This document shows positions 6,693 to 12,095 of a stretch of 12,095 bases of DNA, piece after piece. A program made the translations under genes and the position numbers. This DNA is from Caldifarciminota bacterium. GTDB taxonomy: Bacteria > Hydrothermota > Hydrothermia > UBA1063 > CAJXJZ01. Location: the NCBI GenBank assembly GCA_027033555.1, contig JALVLE010000186.1:1-12095 (forward strand), written 5' to 3'. Each line of letters starts with the position of its first letter. Position 1 is the first letter of the stretch. The notes under the pieces are model-generated. The model searched no databases, was not told the DNA's origin, and saw only the letters and a list, made by a program, of their open reading frames with translations.

Positions 6693-6726
6693 GACAATGG
6701 GGACATCTACATATGTCCCCATTGTC
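6693..6726. terminator. Perfect 14-bp inverted repeat between convergent genes (bidirectional terminator or REP-like hairpin)
   Basis: Arms GACAATGGGGACAT (6693-6706) and ATGTCCCCATTGTC (6713-6726) are perfectly complementary around a 6-nt loop. The element lies in the 92-nt gap between two genes that end toward each other, the expected place for a shared terminator. No T-tract follows on either strand, so intrinsic termination is not assured. A REP-type palindrome or a hairpin that stabilises 3' ends is the alternative. Confidence 0.6.
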
Positions 6727-6751
6727 AAGCTGAGTCTGTTACAGGGAGAGT

Positions 6752-8176
6752 TCAACTACCGCCAAGGATTTCAGAAGCCTGATTTACCTGGACCCGGGCG
6801 AGGCCGAGGTTCATATTTTTACGACCAAGCAGTACTATAAAACCCATAGGTATCCTGTAGATTACCATTTTACCCTCATCTCCCTCTATTACCATGTCAT
6901 TAGTTTTACCCCATCCAGTCTCTTTTGTAACCTTTTCCGCGGCTTCAAGAGCGACAGAAATGAGTGCACCTATTTTGTCAGGATCATATTTTGGGTCTAA
7001 CCTTGCCTCAAGCACAAGTCCTTCATCGCTTACTACGGCTGCACCTTCGCTCCCTTCTATATCTGAGAGCAATTCTAACGCTTTTGCTATTTCTTTTGGC
7101 CCTGGCATAACTATACCTCCTTTTTCATTTTCAAGATTTATAAGGCCTTCATATTTTTCCTTAAATACAGCACAAACTAAGTACTTTTTTCTTGCTGACA
7201 AAACTTTAAAATAAATAAGAGGAGATTTTAGTAAAGGATGTATTTTTGCAAGGAGTTCTCCTCTTTTCCATTTAACGAATTGTTCCCGTATCTCTTTAGT
7301 AATCGGTTGTTTTAAATCATACACCTTATCATCATATATTTTTGCCAGTATAACCTTTCCGAATGTGTTGATTATCCATAAACCCAATAAAGAATCTTTG
7401 TATTTTCTCTCAAGTCTTTTTATGTTAGATTGTTCAATATTTAAGATGTTCTGTGTTTCGGTTTTTTGTGCCTTTTCTTTCACTTTTTGAGAAGTGTCAT
7501 TTGATATTTTGTTGACTAAAAACGATAGATCATGAACTATAGTATGTTTTGGTGGCTCTTTATACGAAGATGTATATACTTTAGCGTGATTGCATTTCAT
7601 TAATAACTCTAATAAAGCTCTTTCTCCAAATATTGTATCATTATTGTTCCAATTTAAAGTTGCGTGGATCGGATCTCCTTTTTTAATCCAAATCTTGCCA
7701 TTACAATCTTCTGATCTAACGCATGTAACCACAGACTTTTTTGACATATTAGCTAACTGCAAAGTATCCATTAGTGTAAACCCCGACAAAACCCCTTTAA
7801 AGTTTTTTATTTCTTGTATTGATTCATCTATGAGTTCCTCAAGTTCTTCTATAGTGAAAGGCTTAGCGATGTATTTAGTGGCACCTTTCTGAAAAACCTG
7901 ATTTTTTATATCTTGATTCCCGTAAGCTGTCATGACTATTATCTTAACACCTGGATTCTCTTCTTTTATCCTCATTAAAAGCTCCAGCCCACTCATTTCT
8001 GGCATTCTTATATCGGTAATTACAATGTCCATAGGATTTTCTTTGTTTAATTCAAGAGCTTTTAGGGGAGAAGTGGTATAATAAAAGGCAATGTCAGGTC
8101 TTCTCAGCCTTAGATGCTCAGTGAGGCTTTCAACAAAAAGCTTTTCATCATCTACTATAAGCACTTTTGGTCTCAT
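6752..8176 (-). CDS. Response regulator with REC, DUF4388 (PATAN-like) and Roadblock/LC7 domains
   Basis: A 474-residue cytoplasmic protein. Residues 3-120 are a receiver domain: acidic pair D9/D10, phosphoacceptor D55 in VITDIRMPEMSG, T83 in MTAYG and K105 in AKPF. Residues about 126-201 match DUF4388/PATAN (GVLSGFTLMDTLQLANMSKKS, GKIWIKKGDPIHA, GERALLELL). A variable linker follows, then a strand-helix segment (about 258-345: LLGLWIINTFGKVILAK ... YLVCAVFKEKYEG) that may be another profilin-like domain. Residues about 358-474 are a Roadblock/LC7 domain (ALELLSDIEGSEGAAVVSDEGLVLEA ... MGFIVLLGRKNMNLGLARV). Roadblock proteins of the MglB type regulate Ras-like GTPases, so the output is probably protein-protein signalling, not DNA binding. 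The ATG at 8176 has AGGA 8 nt upstream and lies 27 nt after the predicted sigma54 start point; the GTG at 8203 coincides with that start point and is disfavoured. Confidence 0.88.
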   Translation of the reverse strand: MRPKVLIVDDEKLFVESLTEHLRLRRPDIAFYYTTSPLKALELNKENPMDIVITDIRMPEMSGLELLMRIKEENPGVKIIVMTAYGNQDIKNQVFQKGATKYIAKPFTIEELEELIDESIQEIKNFKGVLSGFTLMDTLQLANMSKKSVVTCVRSEDCNGKIWIKKGDPIHATLNWNNNDTIFGERALLELLMKCNHAKVYTSSYKEPPKHTIVHDLSFLVNKISNDTSQKVKEKAQKTETQNILNIEQSNIKRLERKYKDSLLGLWIINTFGKVILAKIYDDKVYDLKQPITKEIREQFVKWKRGELLAKIHPLLKSPLIYFKVLSARKKYLVCAVFKEKYEGLINLENEKGGIVMPGPKEIAKALELLSDIEGSEGAAVVSDEGLVLEARLDPKYDPDKIGALISVALEAAEKVTKETGWGKTNDMVIEGDEGKMVIYRIPMGFIVLLGRKNMNLGLARVQVNQASEILGGS

Positions 8177-8213
8177 GTTCTTTATCCTTTTTTGTTTAGG
8201 CACTAATTCTTAT

Positions 8214-8230
8214 AACAATTTATGTGCCAA
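8214..8230 (-). promoter_or_regulatory. Sigma54 (-24/-12) promoter for the REC-Roadblock gene
   Basis: The minus-strand sequence TTGGCACATAAATTGTT has TGGCAC, a 5-nt spacer and TTGT, against consensus TGGCAC-N5-TTGC. The single mismatch is the last base of the -12 element. The GG and GT pairs are 10 nt apart, as required. The inferred start point is near 8203, leaving a 27-nt leader before ATG 8176. An NtrC-type activator is encoded immediately upstream, which fits direct control. Confidence 0.75.
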
Positions 8231-8256
8231 TTTTAAACTTGGGCTGTTTTAAACGA

Positions 8257-8270
8257 GTTACAGAAGTAAC
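8257..8270. promoter_or_regulatory. Inverted repeat GTTAC-N4-GTAAC, candidate activator-binding site
   Basis: Perfect 5-bp arms (8257-8261 and 8266-8270) lie about 60 bp upstream of the predicted sigma54 start point, between the activator gene and its putative target. A site for the NtrC-type activator is inferred from position and symmetry. One half-site pair is weak evidence, and enhancer sites usually lie farther upstream. A TTTTAAAC direct repeat (8231-8238 and 8247-8254, period 16) lies between it and the promoter. Confidence 0.35.
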
Positions 8271-8303
8271 ATGAACAAAAAATAGCCACTCCATGGTTAA
8301 AAA

Positions 8304-9620
8304 TTAGCCGTTGATATGATATTTTTTAATTTTAGACCTTAGTGTAGTACGTGTTATTCCCAATATGCGCGCAGCTTCGCTTTTGTTCCCTCTCGTTATT
8401 CTCAGTATCTGTTCTATATAGTTCCTTTCAACTTCTTCAAGCGTTAGAAGTTCGTTTTTGCTCTCAATTTGAGTAAAAAGTGGTTTTAGGGAAAAAGAAA
8501 AACTTTTAAAGTCCAGGAAATCACTATTTGTTAATATAATCGCTCTCTCTATTAAATTTTTTAGTTCCCTTATATTACCTGGCCATTCATAATTGATTAG
8601 ACTATTCATTGCTTCTGGGGATATACCCTTAATTTTTTTGTTGTATTTCTGCGAATAGAAATTTAGGTAATACTTAACAAGAAGTGGAATATCTTCTTTT
8701 CTTTCCCTCAGTGGAGGAATTCGCAATTGTATTATATTAATCCTGAAAAAAAAGTCATCTCTGAATTTACCCTCTTTTACTAGTAGTTCAAGATTCTTAT
8801 TCGTAGCAGTGATAAGTCTTGCCTTAAAAGGAATAAGTTTAGTACCACCTAACCTTCTGAAAGTTCTATCTTCAAGAACCCTTAAAAGCTTAGCCTGTAG
8901 TTCAAGAGGCATATCGCCTATTTCATCTAAAAATAATGTTCCTTCTCCTGCTTCTTCTAATAGTCCTGCTTTCCTTGTAGTAGCCCCCGTAAATGCGCCC
9001 TTTTCGTAACCAAAAATTTCTGACTCAAAAAGCTCGTTTGGAATAGCAGTACAATTAATGGCAACAAAAGGCTGATATTTTCTGCTACCGGTCATGTGTA
9101 TCAGTTTGGCGACCATTTCTTTCCCTGTGCCCGTCTCTCCTGTTATTAAAATTGGAACATCTACATCTTTCACCCTTGAGATTAATTCTCGGATTTTTAG
9201 AATGGCAGGTGAGTTACCCACGAAGTGAATTTGAGGTAATTGAGATATCTTGTTTTTTACGTGCATAAGTGCCTTTTTTAGCAGGTTTAGAAGTTCTTCT
9301 ATTTCAAAAGGTTTTGATACATAGTGAAAAGCTCCCATCTTTATGGAATTTATGATAGTGTCTGTGTCTCCATAAGCTGTCATAAGTATAATTTCAGACT
9401 TCGGGGATATTTTCTTGAGCAAAGGTATAAGATCCACCCCATATCCATCCGGTAACTTATTGTCCAGCAAAATAACATAAGGTTCATAAGCTGAGGCAAT
9501 TTTTTGAGCCATTTGTGCGTTGTGTGCAACAAATACCTGAGCAAAAATATTCTCTGCATAAGTTCTTAAAGTGTTAATTAATAGCATGTCGTCTTCAACT
9601 ATTAAAAGGGAGCTATTCAT
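8304..9620 (-). CDS. NtrC-family sigma54-dependent response regulator
   Basis: A 438-residue transcription activator with classic three-domain order. The receiver (1-120) has D10/D11, phosphoacceptor D53 in LLDNKLPDGYG, T81 and K103. The AAA+ sigma54-interaction domain (about 132-365) carries Walker A GETGTGKE (161-168), the sigma54-contacting loop GAFTGA (208-213), Walker B GTLFLDEIGD (227-236) and arginine-finger region LRERKEDIP (304-312). A Fis-type helix-turn-helix ends the protein (about 396-434: GNKSEAARILGITRTTLRSKI). All key residues for ATP-driven open-complex formation at -24/-12 promoters are present. The start ATG overlaps the kinase stop by ATGA, so kinase and regulator are translated together and very probably form the cognate pair. 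The sigma54 promoter just downstream is a likely target. The specific regulon cannot be named. Confidence 0.95.
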   Translation of the reverse strand: MNSSLLIVEDDMLLINTLRTYAENIFAQVFVAHNAQMAQKIASAYEPYVILLDNKLPDGYGVDLIPLLKKISPKSEIILMTAYGDTDTIINSIKMGAFHYVSKPFEIEELLNLLKKALMHVKNKISQLPQIHFVGNSPAILKIRELISRVKDVDVPILITGETGTGKEMVAKLIHMTGSRKYQPFVAINCTAIPNELFESEIFGYEKGAFTGATTRKAGLLEEAGEGTLFLDEIGDMPLELQAKLLRVLEDRTFRRLGGTKLIPFKARLITATNKNLELLVKEGKFRDDFFFRINIIQLRIPPLRERKEDIPLLVKYYLNFYSQKYNKKIKGISPEAMNSLINYEWPGNIRELKNLIERAIILTNSDFLDFKSFSFSLKPLFTQIESKNELLTLEEVERNYIEQILRITRGNKSEAARILGITRTTLRSKIKKYHING

Positions 9621-10675
9621 TCACTACGTTTTTTACCAAATGGGAGAATGATTGTTACTGTTGTCCCCTCACCTTCTATACTATAAATAGAAATGTTACC
9701 ACCCATTTTTTCAATAAGCTCTCTTGCGAGCGAAAGCCCCAACCCACTCCCATAAACTTTCGTTGTAAAGAAAGGAGAAAATACACGCGGTAGAACCTCT
9801 TTTTTTATACCTGTACCGGTGTCAGTAATATCAAGTTTAAGCATTTTTACCTCATTATATGTTACTATTTGACAAGTAATAGTGATCGTTCCACCATCTG
9901 GCATTGCTTCTATTGAATTTTTTAATATATTAATTAAAACTTGTTTGAGTCGCTCTTCGTCTGCCTTAACAAGGTAATTATTGCTTTTACAGCACTTATT
10001 TACAACATGTATATTGCCGGAATTGAAAGAATTTTTTAAAAAGTCCATGACCTCGTTTAAACTATTGCAAACACTTATCGTATTGATAAGTAGATTTTTT
10101 GTCCTTGCAAATGTTAAAAAGTCTCGTAAAAATCTATCTGCTTTATCCACTTCTTCCAACATTGATATAAACATTGCTTTTAATTTACCCTTGTCGTAGA
10201 GGTCAAGATTATCCAGAATAAGTTTTAGGGATATTTTGAGTGCTGATAATGGGTTCCCTATTTCATGAGCTATTGAGGCAGCTATCTTTCTGGCAAATTC
10301 GGCTTCAAAACTCTGCTTTAACAGCGCTTCTTTGTGTTTGACAAGTGAGATATTTTTTAAATAGACAAAAGAAAGAGCGGAATTTGAAACTTTTTTGTTA
10401 TAAATTGTCATGCCTATTATACGAGGAATTTTTTCGGTACCTAATTTTATTTCCAGCTTCTGCTCTGGCAGTACTTCTGAACAAATTGGTATCTTGTAAT
10501 TATACAATAACGGATATAATTCTGTTTCATCTTTTATTTTAAGCAGTTCTTTTGCCTTGTTGTTCACTATAAGCACTTCTTTTTCGGTACACTCCATTAC
10601 GAAGAATCCAATAGGCATATAGTGTAGAAGTTGTTTATACACTTCTATAGGAGTATTGCCCAAAAAATCATCCAT
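9617..10675 (-). CDS. Soluble PAS-domain sensor histidine kinase (NtrB/AtoS-like)
   Basis: From ATG 10675 the product has 352 residues and no transmembrane segment, so it should sense a cytoplasmic signal or partner. A PAS-like domain (about 10-115: LLHYMPIGFFVMECTEKEVLIVNNKAKELL) precedes the HisKA dimerisation domain with phosphoacceptor histidine in SIAHEIGNPLSALK (H137). The HATPase domain has the N box LKNSIEAMPDGG, G1 DTGTGI, F box FSPFFTTK and G2 GSGLGLSL. All are intact. GGAG in AGGAGAG (10684-10690) lies 10 nt upstream of this ATG. In-frame starts at 10735 (ATG) and 10747 (TTG) would add 20-24 charged residues but lack a ribosome-binding site. Overlap with the NtrC-type gene marks it as the partner kinase. 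Confidence 0.92.
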   Translation of the reverse strand: MDDFLGNTPIEVYKQLLHYMPIGFFVMECTEKEVLIVNNKAKELLKIKDETELYPLLYNYKIPICSEVLPEQKLEIKLGTEKIPRIIGMTIYNKKVSNSALSFVYLKNISLVKHKEALLKQSFEAEFARKIAASIAHEIGNPLSALKISLKLILDNLDLYDKGKLKAMFISMLEEVDKADRFLRDFLTFARTKNLLINTISVCNSLNEVMDFLKNSFNSGNIHVVNKCCKSNNYLVKADEERLKQVLINILKNSIEAMPDGGTITITCQIVTYNEVKMLKLDITDTGTGIKKEVLPRVFSPFFTTKVYGSGLGLSLARELIEKMGGNISIYSIEGEGTTVTIILPFGKKRSE

Positions 10676-10683
10676 ATGATTCT

Positions 10684-10690
10684 CTCTCCT
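10684..10690 (-). promoter_or_regulatory. Ribosome-binding site deciding the kinase start
   Basis: Minus-strand AGGAGAG contains GGAG 10 nt before ATG 10675 and is the only clear Shine-Dalgarno near the kinase N-terminus. The upstream candidates at 10735 and 10747 have none. Confidence 0.55.
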
Positions 10691-10758
10691 CTCTCTGGTA
10701 GTTTTTTCTTTTTGATGGTTATATAACCAATCCATTTCAGACTTCAAATTAATTTTAT

Positions 10759-10787
10759 ATTATAATGAATTTAAACCGAATGTTCAA
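10759..10787 (-). promoter_or_regulatory. Sigma70-like promoter for the kinase-regulator operon
   Basis: On the minus strand TTGAAC (10782-10787) and a perfect TATAAT (10759-10764) are separated by exactly 17 nt. Transcription would start near 10752, giving a leader of about 77 nt to ATG 10675. Confidence 0.65.
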
Positions 10788-11001
10788 GAAAGAGGGAAAT
10801 GAGCTACAATGAAGTGGAAGATAAGAACATAAACACAAGGAAGGTATGCAAGTTGTGTTGTACGGGGACTAATAATGAATTACTACAAAGAGGAGGTGTA
10901 TTCAACGTTGGAATACAAGGCCCAAAAGGATATGATGATATAAGAAGAAAAAGTGATGGGATACCATTTGACCGGAGGGGATGAAAAAACAAGCAAAAAT
11001 T
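10765..11001. other. Divergent intergenic region without a convincing gene
   Basis: This spacer separates the divergent kinase operon and the 11044 gene. It holds an inverted repeat AACACAA/TTGTGTT (10832-10838/10853-10859, 14-nt loop) and a second, GTATTC/GAATAC (10898-10903/10911-10916, 7-nt loop). The second begins within AGGAGGTG (10891-10898), a strong Shine-Dalgarno-like sequence on the plus strand. Short open frames exist: 10799-10984 (61 codons) and 10875-10943 (22 codons, beginning MNYYKEEVYST, its stop followed by another 42 open codons). None has a well-spaced ribosome-binding site plus a recognisable product. A decayed gene, a leader RNA or a small peptide gene are all possible. 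Confidence 0.4.
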
Positions 11002-11030
11002 TTGGTTATTCGCGTATGATAAGCTATAAT
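11002..11030 (+). promoter_or_regulatory. Sigma70-like promoter for the 11044 gene
   Basis: TTGGTT (11002-11007) and a perfect TATAAT (11025-11030) are 17 nt apart. The start point would fall near 11037, giving an almost leaderless message at ATG 11044, which agrees with the absence of a Shine-Dalgarno there. The -35 element is weak (3 of 6). Confidence 0.5.
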
Positions 11031-11043
11031 TTTGTACTAAGCA

Positions 11044-12095
11044 ATGAAATACAGACGACGCAAAACTTTTAGAAAGACCTTTATGCAAAATACTACCTGG
11101 ACAAGAAGGCTTACAAGCGAAATTTCTGAAAAAATCCAGGGGCCTCTCTTAAAAGCAAAAGATATACTTGCAAGAGCTGGAATTTATTATCCAGATTCAT
11201 CTTGGCAGGTAAAGTATGATAAACTGTACAATCTATTGAACAACCTTGAGCTAAACCCTTTCGTTATTGCAGATGCCCTCAAAAATCCCTGGTTTCTCAG
11301 TTTCGGGGTACAGATAGCTTCCAGCCTCGTGATATATATCCTTGAAGCGTATTTTGAAGGCGGGATAAAAGGTGTTGAAAAACTGGTTCATGAAAAGGGG
11401 TTATATAGATTTGAAAAGGCAGTTAAGATCCTCATGCAACTTTTTATCCCTGAACTTGAAGAAGAAATGGATGGGGATATTAAAAAGTCAATGATGGAGA
11501 TCCTTGTTGCCCTTGAGAAATCAAATTTGATGAAAATGTCTTATATTCTATACAAAATCACAAAAAAACATCACTCAAACTCCCCGGATGTCACAGAAGA
11601 AGATGTTATAAGATATGTAGAAAAAGCAGGCCTTGTCATTGAAATGATTTATTTTCTATACATAATAAACTGGATAGTGGGTGCCCCCGAAGAAATAAAG
11701 AGGAAAGCTTCTTTCATTATAGCCTCACGCGGAGGACAGGCGGGTCTTGATGAAAAGCAACTTTCAGAGCATGTAAATAGCGCTATAGCCAAAGATGATC
11801 TCGCCTGGATCAACTGGGCTACATATCATTTTCTTTCTGTTTTTGATGAGAAGGGCGAATCTTTTAAAAATATGCGAAAAATGATAATTACACTTTTTGA
11901 AGAATTTGCAGAAGAGAAGGCCACAACTCAAGAGATAGCAGAAAGCACTCAGGAGGTTTCTACACTTCCTGAGATTGGGATAGATGAAGCAGAAGAGACA
12001 GAGATTTTTGCTCCTTTGCAAACTGATATATATAATTCAGGCCTCTCTTTACTTCTCATAGATGCCATTATTTCCCGTGTGCTTTTGAGCGAGGG
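11044..12095 (+). CDS. Uncharacterised, mainly helical protein (3' truncated by window edge)
   Basis: The frame opens after an in-frame stop at 11038-11040 and stays open to the window end, giving 350 residues of an incomplete protein. I do not recognise a family. It begins with a very basic segment (MKYRRRKTFRKTF), then long amphipathic helices. Hydrophobic patches (PWFLSFGVQIASSLVIYILEA and VIEMIYFLYIINWIVG) are more like buried helices than clear membrane spans. An acidic, low-complexity linker (about residues 280-325, EEFAEEKATTQEIAESTQEV and IDEAEETEI) separates a further hydrophobic helix (GLSLLLIDAIISRVLL). No catalytic motif is visible. The start at 11044 lacks a Shine-Dalgarno; ATG 11083 (Met14) is an alternative. 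It is divergent from the kinase operon, and a link to that system is only positional. Confidence 0.75.
   Translation, partial: MKYRRRKTFRKTFMQNTTWTRRLTSEISEKIQGPLLKAKDILARAGIYYPDSSWQVKYDKLYNLLNNLELNPFVIADALKNPWFLSFGVQIASSLVIYILEAYFEGGIKGVEKLVHEKGLYRFEKAVKILMQLFIPELEEEMDGDIKKSMMEILVALEKSNLMKMSYILYKITKKHHSNSPDVTEEDVIRYVEKAGLVIEMIYFLYIINWIVGAPEEIKRKASFIIASRGGQAGLDEKQLSEHVNSAIAKDDLAWINWATYHFLSVFDEKGESFKNMRKMIITLFEEFAEEKATTQEIAESTQEVSTLPEIGIDEAEETEIFAPLQTDIYNSGLSLLLIDAIISRVLLSE

Noticed and set aside
8270..8303. Intrinsic terminator after the NtrC-type gene
   Set aside because: A T-run follows on the minus strand, but the preceding bases make only a 3-bp stem; the TAGCC copies are direct repeats, not inverted.
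10799..10984. 61-codon plus-strand frame (MSYNEVEDKN...)
   Set aside because: GAGGG is only 2-3 nt from its ATG, the product matches no family I know, and its composition is not clearly coding. It is kept only as part of the spacer description.
1..12095. CRISPR array, transposase, toxin-antitoxin or phage genes
   Set aside because: No regularly spaced direct repeats and no recognisable transposase, nuclease, toxin or phage structural motif were seen on either strand.

Overview
The window looks like chromosome from an uncultured, AT-rich Gram-negative (diderm) bacterium. Envelope genes support this: a 3-deoxy-manno-octulosonate precursor enzyme (KdsD), an LptC-type lipoprotein and a small outer-membrane beta-barrel candidate. 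The gene mix (DUF4159, DUF4388/Roadblock, tightly overlapping genes, TTG starts) would fit a candidate lineage of the FCB/WOR-3 or deltaproteobacteria-like kind. The lineage is inferred; no taxonomic marker is present.

Region 1 (1-6659, plus strand) is one compact collinear block, probably an operon. It runs: 3' end of parB, a beta-barrel-like exported protein, accA, a UPF0173 metallo-beta-lactamase-fold hydrolase, an unnamed TIM-barrel-like protein, tRNA-Ser(CGA), thpR, kdsD, lptC, a 94-residue protein of unknown function and a DUF4159 protein. Most junctions are ATGA-type or short overlaps. The tRNA is the odd member: it overlaps the last seven codons and stop of the upstream gene and ends 9 nt before the thpR start codon. 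The block combines fatty-acid supply (AccA), lipopolysaccharide precursor synthesis and export (KdsD, LptC) and exported or envelope proteins.

Region 2 (6660-6751) separates convergent genes and holds a perfect 14-bp inverted repeat.

Region 3 (6752-10764, minus strand) is a signalling cassette. A sigma70-like promoter drives a soluble PAS histidine kinase and, by an ATGA overlap, an NtrC-type sigma54 activator. Downstream lies a good -24/-12 (sigma54) promoter, then a second response regulator: REC, DUF4388 (PATAN-like), a possible profilin-like middle segment and a C-terminal Roadblock/LC7 domain. The inferred logic is kinase -> NtrC-type activator -> sigma54 promoter -> a REC-Roadblock output protein that could act on a small Ras-like GTPase (MglA type) or on surface behaviour. 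No GTPase is in the window. This block is visibly more AT-rich than region 1.

Region 4 (10765-11043) is a divergent spacer with promoter elements and small inverted repeats but no convincing gene. Region 5 (11044-12095) is an unrecognised, mostly helical protein running off the right edge.
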